From assembly GCF_015732185.1 (NCBI RefSeq), contig NZ_WIQM01000008.1, positions 124,001-188,000 of the forward strand: DNA of 64,000 nucleotides, read 5' to 3'. The DNA is from Pectinatus haikarae. Its GTDB lineage: Bacteria > Bacillota > Negativicutes > Selenomonadales > Selenomonadaceae. This document shows positions 27,887-36,138 of the stretch, piece after piece. The notes under the pieces were generated by a model. It made no database searches. It saw only the letters and a program-made list of their open reading frames with translations, and was not told where the DNA came from. Made by a program: the position numbers and the translations under genes. Position 1 is the first letter of the stretch. The number at the start of each line of letters is the position of its first letter.

Positions 27887-27965
27887 ATCTTTATTTTTAT
27901 CAATAATATAAAAATGATATAATATTAAATAATATTTATTAAAAAATTCATAAAGGAGGATAATT

Positions 27966-29330
27966 TTGGAAGAATTAGAAAGATTTATTGAATATGATCC
28001 TGCCGGCTTTACTCTGCGCGAAGCTATAATAGAAGCTAAACGCTGTCTGCATTGCTCAAAGCCGCGCTGCCGGACAGGGTGCCCTATCGAAAATGAAATT
28101 CCGGACTTCATAGAGGCAATGGCGCACGGCAATCTTGGTTCGGCCAGCACCATCATAGCAAAACACAGCAATCTGCCTGCCGTGTGCGGACGCGTCTGCC
28201 CCCATGAAAAGCAATGTGAAGGCTCCTGTATATTAAATAAACAGGGCAAAGGCATCAAAGTAGGTAAAATAGAACGTTTCATTGCCGATATGGACGGTGA
28301 CCTGGCTTTGATCCCTGCTGTTATTAAAGAAAAGCGAAGCGGACGGATAGCCGTTATCGGGTCAGGCCCCGCCGGTCTGACAGTCGCCGGTGATCTGGCA
28401 AAAATGGGGTTTTCCGTGACAGTATATGATGCCCAGCAGGAGGCAGGCGGTGTTTTGATGTATGGTATACCGGAATTTCGTTTGCCCAAACAAGTGGTCC
28501 GCCGTGAAGTAAAAAAAATAGCTAATCTCGGTGTACAGTTTAATCTCAATACCATGATCGGTCCCAGCCTTACTCTTGATAATTTATTTGAGCAGGGTTT
28601 TGATGCTGTCTTCATCGGCACGGGCAATGCATTGGCAAAGTCCCTTTCTCTTCCCGGCATCAAACTTCCCGGTGCCGTGCAGGCAACATACTTTTTGCAA
28701 ATGGTCGAGCTTGCCAACCAGGGAAGCGTTGATGCCATGGAAGTCCCCATCCATCCGGGCGATAATGTGGTCATCATCGGCGCCGGCAATACAGCCATCG
28801 ATGCGGCGCGCACAGCCATCCGCAGAGAGGCCGCATCCGTTACCGTACTTAACCGCGACAGAGAAAGCCATATAGCCGCTCTTGCTTCCGAAGTCGCATC
28901 AGCCCGAAAAGAAGGTGTGAACTTTACATCACTGCGCCGCCCCCTTGAATTGATCGGTGAATATTTTGTCACAGGTGTCCTCTGCCATATTATGAGTGAC
29001 CCAGGCGAAGGAAAAGATCTCATCCCTACAGAAAAGACCTCCATTATTCCTGCCAATAAAGTCATAATCGCTATCGGGCAGCGTCCTGCCAGCCGCATCA
29101 TCGGCTCCACCAAAGGCATAGAAGTAGATGAGTCCGGTTATGTAAAAACCCGTGATATACCTTATGGCATGAGTATGCGCAGCGGAGTTTTTTCCGGCGG
29201 TGACGTAGTAAACGGTCCTGCCACAGTCGTAAAAGCCATGAAAGACGCAAAAACAGTCGCCAAGGGTATAGCTCAATATGTGGAAGCAAAAAAACTCATG
29301 GAAAAATGCGGCCTGAAAATGACTGACTGA
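27966..29330 (+). CDS. gltA: Glutamate synthase small-subunit-like NADPH oxidoreductase
   Basis: 454 residues, TTG start preceded by AAAGGAGGA. The N-terminal Fe-S region has CLHCSKPRCRTGCP near residue 37 and CGRVCPHEKQCEGSC near 77. FAD-binding GSGPAGLTVAGDLAKMG lies near 125 and NAD(P)H-binding GAGNTAIDAARTAIRR near 265, with the C-terminal GGDVVNGPATVVKAMKDAK FAD motif. It belongs to the GltD/NfnB/SudB group. No glutamate synthase large subunit or NfnA partner is adjacent, so it may act as a stand-alone GltA-type protein or with a partner elsewhere; the exact reaction is uncertain. Confidence 0.88.
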   Translation: MEELERFIEYDPAGFTLREAIIEAKRCLHCSKPRCRTGCPIENEIPDFIEAMAHGNLGSASTIIAKHSNLPAVCGRVCPHEKQCEGSCILNKQGKGIKVGKIERFIADMDGDLALIPAVIKEKRSGRIAVIGSGPAGLTVAGDLAKMGFSVTVYDAQQEAGGVLMYGIPEFRLPKQVVRREVKKIANLGVQFNLNTMIGPSLTLDNLFEQGFDAVFIGTGNALAKSLSLPGIKLPGAVQATYFLQMVELANQGSVDAMEVPIHPGDNVVIIGAGNTAIDAARTAIRREAASVTVLNRDRESHIAALASEVASARKEGVNFTSLRRPLELIGEYFVTGVLCHIMSDPGEGKDLIPTEKTSIIPANKVIIAIGQRPASRIIGSTKGIEVDESGYVKTRDIPYGMSMRSGVFSGGDVVNGPATVVKAMKDAKTVAKGIAQYVEAKKLMEKCGLKMTD

Positions 29331-29403
29331 GTATTGCAGGCCACACTTCTCTGTTCATATATCTTGCCGCTTCGACAGTACAGTATATAATATTTGCAAT
29401 TGG

Positions 29404-29440
29404 CAAGAGTGATTTTTCCTTATTTTTCACTCTTGTTGCT
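29404..29440 (+). terminator. Probable terminator after gltA-like gene
   Basis: A 9-bp stem CAAGAGTGA/TCACTCTTG (29404-29412, 29427-29435) with a 14-nt loop, followed by TTGCTTTTG. Weaker than the other terminators here. Confidence 0.5.
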
Positions 29441-29526
29441 TTTGATTTTGATTGAGGTTTGATTTATGATGGTGTATAATATTAAAATATTTTTATCAAA
29501 AATCATATTATTATAGGAAATGGAAA

Positions 29527-29964
29527 ATGACAAAATTTGATCTGCATTTAAATGATTGCACACTGGAAGAAGCCGTCAAATCTTTTTACGAAGACAACCC
29601 TTTTACCAAGGAATTAGGGATCACTATAGAAAAAATCGACAAAGGCAGTGTATGCATAAGTCTTGCCATCGAACACAGACACACTAATGTGTACCGCATA
29701 GCTCACGGCGGTGTGATGATGTCACTGGCAGATACGGCTATAGGCGCCGCCTGCCTGAGTATAAATAAACGTGTTGTGACTCTTGATTTCAATATAAATA
29801 CGTTAAAAGCTGTACCCGAAGACAGCATCATAAGGGCAAAAACACAAATTATTCACAACGGCAGACAGACAATTGTTGCCGAATGTTCTATTTTTGATGA
29901 AGAAGATAATTTATGCTGCAAAAGCCGCGCTACGATGTTTGTTATAGGTGAATTGCAGAAATGA
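29527..29964 (+). CDS. PaaI-family hotdog thioesterase
   Basis: 145 residues with a single hotdog fold: HTNVYRIAHGGVMMSLADTAIGAACLS contains the family's HGG motif with the catalytic Asp in LAD, and VVTLDFNINTLKA is the following beta strand. Members hydrolyse acyl- or aryl-CoA thioesters; the substrate here cannot be told. Only 19 bp separate its stop from the displaced start of the dacA-type gene, so before the insertion the two were probably one operon. Confidence 0.87.
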   Translation: MTKFDLHLNDCTLEEAVKSFYEDNPFTKELGITIEKIDKGSVCISLAIEHRHTNVYRIAHGGVMMSLADTAIGAACLSINKRVVTLDFNINTLKAVPEDSIIRAKTQIIHNGRQTIVAECSIFDEEDNLCCKSRATMFVIGELQK

Positions 29965-29983
29965 AAAATAAAGGGGTATTTTT

Positions 29984-30028
29984 GTGCGATTTTTACGGTA
30001 TTTGATTTTTGGGTTGATTGTAAAATGA
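29984..30028 (+). pseudogene. Displaced 5' end of the dacA-type gene
   Basis: A GTG with AAAGGGG nine to ten bases upstream begins MRFLRYLIFGLIVK and then stops at 30026-30028, inside the insertion element. The codons TAT TTG ATT TTT match those of the signal peptide of the downstream carboxypeptidase (31227-31238). This is therefore the original start of that gene, cut off by the IS30 element. Confidence 0.7.
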
Positions 30029-31220
30029 AAATGAACAGTTAGCAAAAAGTCCACAGTGACTTTTCTTTAAATGGTAAAATGGAGTTCTCACAGCACCATT
30101 AACCAAAGAGGAGACAATCACTATGGACTGCCATAATTATATCACAGTATTCCCTGAACGAAAACGTGGTCAGCATTTGGGACGGGAAGAACGCGGAGCG
30201 ATCCAGCAACTAAACAAGCAAGGATACTCTCTGCGGGCAATCGCCCGAGAAATCAATTGTTCGCCAAGTACTATCATGTATGAATTGCGCCGCGGTACAC
30301 CGCTGCGCAAAAGCCATAGAGGACGTACACCGGAGTACAGCGCCAAACGAGGTCTTGCAGTATATGAAATGAATCGAATGAAGTGCAAAAGGCCGCATTA
30401 TATCACACATTGCTCAGATTTTGTTAAGTGGGTGGTTGCGCAAGTTAGGGCAAAAAAGTGGTCGTTAGACGCTTGCGTCGGTCATGCGCGCCTGCACCAG
30501 CTCTTTGCTGATAAAGAAATGGTATGCACGAAGACCCTATATAACGAAATGGCTGCTGGTAATTTGCCGCTATCGCTGTTCGAGCTGCCTGAAATTCTAA
30601 AGCGAAAGCAAAACAAAAAAGGAACCCGAAAGCATAAACGTCTGAAAGGTCGCAGCATTGACGAACGTCCTGACATCGTAGATTTACGCACGGAATTCGG
30701 CCATTGGGAAGCTGACACGGTGATTGGCAGAAAAAAAGGCAGAGAAGCTGCTGTTTTAACTCTGATTGAGCGTGTTACAAACAATTACCTGGCTATTCGC
30801 ATTCCTGGTAAAAACAGTGAGTCTGTCATGGCTGCGATGAAAGAACTACACGCTGAATATGGTGAGCGTTTCAGTTCTGTTTTCAAAACCATTACAACCG
30901 ATAATGGCTCTGAATTCGAGGAATTTTCCAAGATTGAAGCCTGGGGTTCCAGTGTTTATTATGCACATCCTTACTCCTCTTGGGAGCGACCAGTAAATGA
31001 ACGGCACAACGGCTTCTTGCGTCAATATATTCCAAAGGGCGTTTCGATTGAGAAATATACTTATGAAGATATATTACATTTTGCCGATGAATTGAATAGC
31101 CGTCCGCGCAAGCGACTTGCCTACCAGACACCGGAAGAATTGTTCGACGCTTTTCTCGATAAACTTTATATTGCCTGAGATCATCGGCATTTTACCAAAG
31201 TGTTCAATTTGCTATTGCAA
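30018..31220 (+). mobile_element. IS30-family insertion sequence
   Basis: About 1203 bp with one transposase gene. The ends match in 18 of 26 positions: left 30018-30043 (begins TTGTAAAATGAAAATGAACA), right 31195-31220 (complement begins TTGCAATAGCAAATTGAACA). Flanking direct repeats at 29992-30017 and 31221-31245 share TTTACG and TATTTGATTTTTG with one indel and a few mismatches. They look like an unusually long (about 25 bp), partly diverged target duplication. Long duplications are known in some IS30 relatives (IS1630). An AAAAGTC/GACTTTT hairpin near 30046-30066 may shield the element from outside transcription. Confidence 0.8.
30123..31178 (+). CDS. IS30-family transposase
   Basis: 351 residues. 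The N-terminal helix-turn-helix (about 20-60) contains LREIGREE-like sequence and YSLRAIAREINCSPSTIMYELRR, typical of IS30. The catalytic triad is D198 (HWEADTVIG), D260 (TTDNGSEF) and E293 (VNERHNGFLRQYIPKG). All are intact, and the C-terminal ELNSRPRKRLAYQTPEELF block is the standard IS30 ending. GAGGAG precedes the ATG. The reading frame shows no damage. Confidence 0.95.
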   Translation: MDCHNYITVFPERKRGQHLGREERGAIQQLNKQGYSLRAIAREINCSPSTIMYELRRGTPLRKSHRGRTPEYSAKRGLAVYEMNRMKCKRPHYITHCSDFVKWVVAQVRAKKWSLDACVGHARLHQLFADKEMVCTKTLYNEMAAGNLPLSLFELPEILKRKQNKKGTRKHKRLKGRSIDERPDIVDLRTEFGHWEADTVIGRKKGREAAVLTLIERVTNNYLAIRIPGKNSESVMAAMKELHAEYGERFSSVFKTITTDNGSEFEEFSKIEAWGSSVYYAHPYSSWERPVNERHNGFLRQYIPKGVSIEKYTYEDILHFADELNSRPRKRLAYQTPEELFDAFLDKLYIA

Positions 31221-32399
31221 TTTACGTATTTGATTTTTGCGGTCATATTCTCTTTATCCTCTCTGACATCAGCATCTGCGCAGGATATCAGCCTGCAGCA
31301 ATTTTCTTCCGGCGCTCCTCCCGAATATGGGTTGACCGCTAAATCTGCAATACTGATCGAAGCATCAACAGGGCGCGTCATCTTTGAAAAAAACGCTGAT
31401 GTACATGAATATCCGGCCAGTATGACCAAAATGATGACAGCTGTTTTATCATTGGAAATGACGAATCCCAATGATATTGTACATATTTCTGATGAAGCCA
31501 CCAATGTTGACGGCTCTTCCTTATATTTGGAAAAAGGCGATATTATGCATATGGATGAATTGCGTCAGGGAATGATGCTTGTTTCCGGCAATGATGCTGC
31601 TGTGGCAATAGCTGATGCCATAGGCGGCACCACTTCTGCTTTTGTCGACCTTATGAACAAAAAAGCCCAATCACTGGGCGCTGTGAATACCCATTTTGTC
31701 AATCCAAATGGTCTGCCCGATCCCAATCATTATTCAACCGCACGCGATATGGCCAAAATAGCTGCTTATGCTTACGAAAATGAAGATTTTCGCAAAATAG
31801 TTTCAGCCAAAGAAAAGGAGATTCATTGGCTGACTCCCGATAAAAAAATGGTATTTGAAAATACCAATCATCTCCTATGGAATTACCCTTACGCGAATGG
31901 TATAAAAACAGGCTATACCGATGATGCCGGCGGCTGTCTGGCTGCATCAGCCACACGTAACGGCGTCACTCTTATTGCTGTGGTCATGCATACAGAAGAC
32001 GGACAAAACCGATTTTCAGAAGCTCAGGAGCTTTTAGATTACGGTTTTAAAAATGTCCGCATGCAGCCGGGCTATAAGAAAACAGATCTCATGCAATCTA
32101 TTCACGTGCATAATGGAAAAACAGCAAAAATCAATGTCGTCCCGCAGTCTGACATATCATATCCTCTGATAGACGGTGAAAGCGGAACTTCTTATTCTAT
32201 CAAAGTGAACCTGCCCCAGTATCTTGAGGCACCCGTCAAAACCGGTGACAAAGTCGGATCAGTAGATATATTCTATAACAATAACAAAGTCGGTGAAGTG
32301 CCTATGACGGCTGACAGATCCAGCGGCACTGGTTTTAATTTAGAATCATTATGCTATGCTCTGTATGACAGTATTACCAGTTTGTTTGCGACAGCTTGA
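31200..32399 (+). CDS. dacA: D-alanyl-D-alanine carboxypeptidase (S11, PBP5-like), start replaced by IS30
   Basis: About 399 residues counted from GTG 31200, which lies in the right terminal repeat of the IS30 element. The signal peptide (…YLIFAVIFSLSSLTSASA) and the mature enzyme are intact: active-site S74-x-x-K77 (SMTK), S129-G-N and K236-T-G. A C-terminal PBP5-like domain follows. It trims the terminal D-Ala of peptidoglycan stem peptides in the periplasm. The first nine residues come from the IS, and no good ribosome site precedes GTG 31200 or the TTG codons after it, so expression may be reduced. The gene symbol is a family-level label. The original start survives as a remnant at 29984. 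Confidence 0.85.
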   Translation: MFNLLLQFTYLIFAVIFSLSSLTSASAQDISLQQFSSGAPPEYGLTAKSAILIEASTGRVIFEKNADVHEYPASMTKMMTAVLSLEMTNPNDIVHISDEATNVDGSSLYLEKGDIMHMDELRQGMMLVSGNDAAVAIADAIGGTTSAFVDLMNKKAQSLGAVNTHFVNPNGLPDPNHYSTARDMAKIAAYAYENEDFRKIVSAKEKEIHWLTPDKKMVFENTNHLLWNYPYANGIKTGYTDDAGGCLAASATRNGVTLIAVVMHTEDGQNRFSEAQELLDYGFKNVRMQPGYKKTDLMQSIHVHNGKTAKINVVPQSDISYPLIDGESGTSYSIKVNLPQYLEAPVKTGDKVGSVDIFYNNNKVGEVPMTADRSSGTGFNLESLCYALYDSITSLFATA

Positions 32400-32488
32400 T
32401 CGAAATGACGGACACACTTTCATAAATTCATTATCTAATCCGTCATAAATATTAACTGATATCGGCAGAATTTTAAGGAGGCTTTTTA

Positions 32489-33442
32489 GTGTCTGTTTTC
32501 CTTCATGCAATAGAAGGTGTCATCACCCTTCTTCTTATGGGACTTTCAGGATGGTATATGGCCTACAAAGGCTGGATAGACAAAAATAACCGGGCTCTGC
32601 TGCCAAAACTGGTAAACTATATATCATTGCCTCTTTTTTTTGTTTATAACCTGACCGCCACTTTCAGTAAGGATCAGCTTGAACATTTGATTTCCGGTGC
32701 CGCCGTGCCCTTTCTTTCTATGATAATATGCTATTTTTTGAGTTTGCTTTTTATAAAATTCCTGAATATCAGGCATGGTCATCGCGGTACCTTCAGTGCC
32801 TCTTTCACCAACTCAAACTCTATTTTTGTCGGTGTCCCTGTTACTGTTGCCCTGTTTGGCGAAAAAGCCCTGCCTTATGCGCTTTTGTTTTTCTTTGCCA
32901 ATACGACTTTTTTTTGGACAATAGGCAATGCTTCTATCCAATCGGACGCAAATAAATCTGCTTCATGGAAAGATTATATGACAGCGGCTACCTTAAAAAA
33001 AATTTTTTCGGCACCTATCTGCGGCTTTCTGATATCTGTTCTTCTCATATTAGCTGATATCAAACTACCGCCGTTCGTCCTGGACACCGCCAAGTATCTC
33101 GGCAATATGACTACACCTGTCGCACTCATATTCATCGGCGCCACACTCTATTCTATGAATTTCAGCAAACTCAAATTCAATCGCGATTTAAATGGTGTTC
33201 TTATCGGTCGTTTTATTGCGGCGCCAATTATAACTTATATTGTCGGTTCATTCTTTTCCATACCGGACCTTATGTTCAAAGACTTTATCATAATGTCTTC
33301 TCTGCCGGCAATGATCCAGACTGTAGTTTTATCCAGCCTTTATAAAACCGATGTGGAATATGCCACTGTGATAGTATCCATAACCACGATACTTTCCATA
33401 ATAACAATTCCCGTTTACATGGTATTGCTCAGTTACATATAA
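32489..33442 (+). CDS. AEC-family (auxin efflux carrier/malate permease-like) transporter
   Basis: 317 residues with about ten membrane helices in two repeats. The family's discontinuous-helix segments are seen in NYISLPLFFVYNL (near residue 44) and FTNSNSIFVGVPV (near 107), with TTPVALIFIGATLYS near 210 in the second half. GTG start with AAGGAGG upstream. Members export or exchange organic acids such as malate; the substrate cannot be told here. It is followed by a strong bidirectional terminator. Confidence 0.85.
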   Translation: MSVFLHAIEGVITLLLMGLSGWYMAYKGWIDKNNRALLPKLVNYISLPLFFVYNLTATFSKDQLEHLISGAAVPFLSMIICYFLSLLFIKFLNIRHGHRGTFSASFTNSNSIFVGVPVTVALFGEKALPYALLFFFANTTFFWTIGNASIQSDANKSASWKDYMTAATLKKIFSAPICGFLISVLLILADIKLPPFVLDTAKYLGNMTTPVALIFIGATLYSMNFSKLKFNRDLNGVLIGRFIAAPIITYIVGSFFSIPDLMFKDFIIMSSLPAMIQTVVLSSLYKTDVEYATVIVSITTILSIITIPVYMVLLSYI

Positions 33443-33495
33443 AAATATTGGTCAAAAAGGATATTTATGATTTTATTTTGATAAACGATCATATC

Positions 33496-33538
33496 ATGAA
33501 AGCCCAGACAAATTATTGATATTTGTCTGGGCTTTCAT
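33496..33538. terminator. Bidirectional terminator
   Basis: Perfect 18-bp stem (ATGAAAGCCCAGACAAAT and complement) with a 7-nt loop, between the convergent AEC transporter and aminotransferase genes. Confidence 0.9.
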
Positions 33539-33553
33539 TTTTATGTAAAAATC

Positions 33554-34726
33554 TTATCGGCTTCTTTTTTTTATTTTCTTCCGCATCGTCCCCAAACGTT
33601 CCAATGCCCCTGTAAGCACTTTTTCACTTTTGGCAAAATGAAAACGGATAAAATCATTTATGTCATCATGGAAAAAAGATGAGCCCGGCACAGCACCAAC
33701 ACCCACATCCCGCGCCAGTACTTCACAGAATTCCAAATCATCCGCATAGCCAAATTCACTTATATCCACCATAACATAATAAGCTCCCTGCGGTTTTGTA
33801 TATCTTATATTAAGCGCTTCCAAACCATTTAAAAATATATCCCGTTTTCTGCTGTATAAGGCAAGAAGGTCAGCATAATAAACGTCATCCATTTCCAAAC
33901 CTGCCACCGCGGCCTGCTGCAGAGGAGCTGCCGCACCGACAGTCAGGAAATCATGTACCTTCTTCGCCCTTTCTATGATCTCCGGCGGAGCAATAATATA
34001 GCCCAGCCGCCAGCCTGTTATCGAGTAAGTTTTTGATAACGAACTGCAGGAAATCGTCCGTTCGTACATTCCGGGTAAAGAAGACATATAAATATGCTTA
34101 TACGGTTTATATACAATATGCTCATATACTTCATCCGTGATCACAAACACATCATATTTAACAGCCATATCCGCAATTATCTTCAACTCATCATAACCAA
34201 ACACCTTGCCTGTGGGATTGGAAGGATTGCACAAGATCAAAGCTTTTGGTCTCTGCTGAAAGGCAGCTTCAAGTTCTCCGATTGAAAAATGAAAATCTGG
34301 CGCATGAAGAGAAACATAGATCGGTTCCGCACTGCTCAAGATGGCATCTGCGGCATAATTCTCATAAAACGGTGAAAAAACTACTACCTTGTCACCCGGA
34401 TCGGCCACACTGATCATAGCAGCCATCATTGCTTCAGTACTTCCGCAGGTCACCACTATTTCCTTATTTGCGTCAATTTTTCGCCCCATGAAATGTTCCT
34501 GCTTCTTCGCCAGAGCTTCACGAAAATTCTGTGCCCCCCATGTCACGGCATATTGATGCGGCCCCTTATGTGCTGTGTCTGCCAAAGAATCCATCAATTT
34601 ATGAGGCGGATCAAAATCAGGAAATCCCTGCGAAAGATTTATTGCATCATATTTCAGTGAAATTCTGGTCATGCGCCTGATAACCGAATCCGTAAAATTC
34701 TGCGTTCTTTTTGATAACGACGGCAT
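33554..34726 (-). CDS. Class I/II PLP aminotransferase
   Basis: 390 residues, fold-type I. NLSQGFPDFDPP at the N-terminus, CNPSNPTGKVF near residue 168, TDEVYEHIVY near 200 and the PLP lysine in SSLSKTYSITGWRLGY near 236. The SQGFPDFDPP block is typical of the group holding methionine (YbdL), kynurenine and some aspartate/aromatic aminotransferases, so the amino-acid substrate is not assigned. A basic C-terminus (KKIKKRSR) is unusual but short. It lies 34 bp downstream of the epimerase-like gene, probably co-transcribed. Confidence 0.85.
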   Translation of the reverse strand: MPSLSKRTQNFTDSVIRRMTRISLKYDAINLSQGFPDFDPPHKLMDSLADTAHKGPHQYAVTWGAQNFREALAKKQEHFMGRKIDANKEIVVTCGSTEAMMAAMISVADPGDKVVVFSPFYENYAADAILSSAEPIYVSLHAPDFHFSIGELEAAFQQRPKALILCNPSNPTGKVFGYDELKIIADMAVKYDVFVITDEVYEHIVYKPYKHIYMSSLPGMYERTISCSSLSKTYSITGWRLGYIIAPPEIIERAKKVHDFLTVGAAAPLQQAAVAGLEMDDVYYADLLALYSRKRDIFLNGLEALNIRYTKPQGAYYVMVDISEFGYADDLEFCEVLARDVGVGAVPGSSFFHDDINDFIRFHFAKSEKVLTGALERLGTMRKKIKKRSR

Positions 34727-34760
34727 ACTATTATCTCCTTTACCTATAGGACTTATATAT

Positions 34761-35630
34761 TTATCGGATCTCTATTTCATATTGGGTGGAAAAGTCTGCG
34801 CCTCCGGCCAGACTGTTGCCAAATTCCCTATCCTTAAGCTCTCCCGTAAAATCCACAGAATCACATCGGCCAAACCACGGTTCAAGGCAAACAAACGGTG
34901 CGTCTTTATGCGGCGGTGACCAAATTCCCATTACAGGTGCATGGCACTTCATTGACAAATACGGCTTTCCCTGTTCGTCGAGAAATGCAGCTTTTTCTAT
35001 TTGATAATTTTCAAAAATATACGCATCCTGATCAAAAACATCTTTCTCAAAACTCCATACATTTTTTTCCAGAGGAAGTTCATGCACCTGATGCTCTGCA
35101 AGCGAGTCTTTATTGAGTTTTTTATAAAACAATGATCCCTGCGTATCAAATTGAAGGCGGCACAATTTCTCTCCAGGCATACTTGGGCAGACAAATGCCG
35201 GATGAGCGCCTATTGAAAAATACATTATTTTTTTATCAGTGTTTATTACTTTCCAGCTGACTGTTACTTTATGACCATCCAAAGAATATTTTTGAATCAA
35301 TTTAAAATGAAACGGATATTCTTTATATATTTGTGTATTATCTGTCAGCATAAAGGATATGCTTGTCTCATCTTTTTCTGATACTTCAAATTCTAAATCC
35401 CTTGCAAAGCCATGCTGCCCCATTTCATAAGATTCACCCTTATGAATATAACGCTGGCAGTTCAACCGTCCCACAAAAGGGAATAATATGGGTGAGCTTC
35501 TTTTCCAATAAGCAGGATCCGCATTCCAAATATATTCTCTGCCTGTCTGCCTTGAAACCAAAGAGCTCAACTCTGCACCCAGACTTTTTACTTTGATTTG
35601 AACAAAATTATTATGTAATTCATAAAGCAT
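34761..35630 (-). CDS. Aldose 1-epimerase family protein (LacX-like)
   Basis: About 289 residues from the ATG at 35630, which has GGAGGA at good spacing. A beta-rich galactose mutarotase fold: LGAELSSLVSRQTGREYIWNADP at the N-terminus, ILFPFVGRL near residue 47, a QHGFARD block near 70 and SIGAHPAFVCP near 155. Members interconvert alpha and beta anomers of aldoses, or in some cases sugar phosphates. It is downstream of the rhamnose genes but separated from rhaM by a terminator at 35688. Confidence 0.85.
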   Translation of the reverse strand: MLYELHNNFVQIKVKSLGAELSSLVSRQTGREYIWNADPAYWKRSSPILFPFVGRLNCQRYIHKGESYEMGQHGFARDLEFEVSEKDETSISFMLTDNTQIYKEYPFHFKLIQKYSLDGHKVTVSWKVINTDKKIMYFSIGAHPAFVCPSMPGEKLCRLQFDTQGSLFYKKLNKDSLAEHQVHELPLEKNVWSFEKDVFDQDAYIFENYQIEKAAFLDEQGKPYLSMKCHAPVMGIWSPPHKDAPFVCLEPWFGRCDSVDFTGELKDREFGNSLAGGADFSTQYEIEIR

Positions 35631-35687
35631 TATGCAATCCTCCAATTCTTTTTTTTATTATACCATACTGCATCCCTGTGCACTGCA

Positions 35688-35722
35688 AAAAAGCTGTCCA
35701 GTAATATACCGGGCAGCTTTTT
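35688..35722 (-). terminator. Terminator of the rhamnose operon
   Basis: AAAAAGCTGTCC (35688-35699) pairs with GGGCAGCTTTTT (35711-35722) with one G-U pair. On the minus strand the stem ends in TTTTTT. Confidence 0.75.
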
Positions 35723-35765
35723 CAGTCTTTTTAATCATATTCAGCCTATTGAATAGGTCTGCTAT

Positions 35766-36083
35766 TCATTCCAAAAAGAATACCTGCTTCATTTTCGGCT
35801 GGGCGCCTGTTTCCTTGTCCATCTCCATTGTCATAACATCCTTCATATATTCATTCCACTTGTCGACAACGGCGCTTTCAGCCTGATACTTTTCAGCATA
35901 GGCAATGCTTTTTTCACATTCAAAATAGCCAAACACTTCATTGCCTGTATTCCATATAGTATAATTTTTTATGCCGGCATCTTTCAATACCTTTTTCATT
36001 TCCGGCCAGATATTATCATGGCGTTTTTTATATTCTCCGATCATTCCGTCTTTAATGACAGCCTTCCACGCAAAACGTTCCAA
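35766..36083 (-). CDS. rhaM: L-rhamnose mutarotase
   Basis: 105 residues, close to the 104 usual for RhaM. The ferredoxin-like fold shows KRHDNIWPEMKKVLKDAGIKNYTIW, with the catalytic histidine in the first helix, and NEVFGYFECE. It speeds conversion between anomers of L-rhamnose so that the isomerase receives its preferred form. TTG start with AAGGAGG upstream. Last gene of the rhamnose operon. Confidence 0.93.
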   Translation of the reverse strand: MERFAWKAVIKDGMIGEYKKRHDNIWPEMKKVLKDAGIKNYTIWNTGNEVFGYFECEKSIAYAEKYQAESAVVDKWNEYMKDVMTMEMDKETGAQPKMKQVFFLE

Positions 36084-36138
36084 CTTTATGCCTCCTTAAT
36101 ATTCTCCATCATTATTTATTTTAAGCAAGCCGTCTGTC

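Noticed and set aside
27833-29119. 428-codon open frame on the minus strand over the gltA-like gene
   Set aside because: Arg/Ser/Pro-rich composition typical of an antisense shadow; the plus-strand gene has clear FAD and Fe-S motifs.
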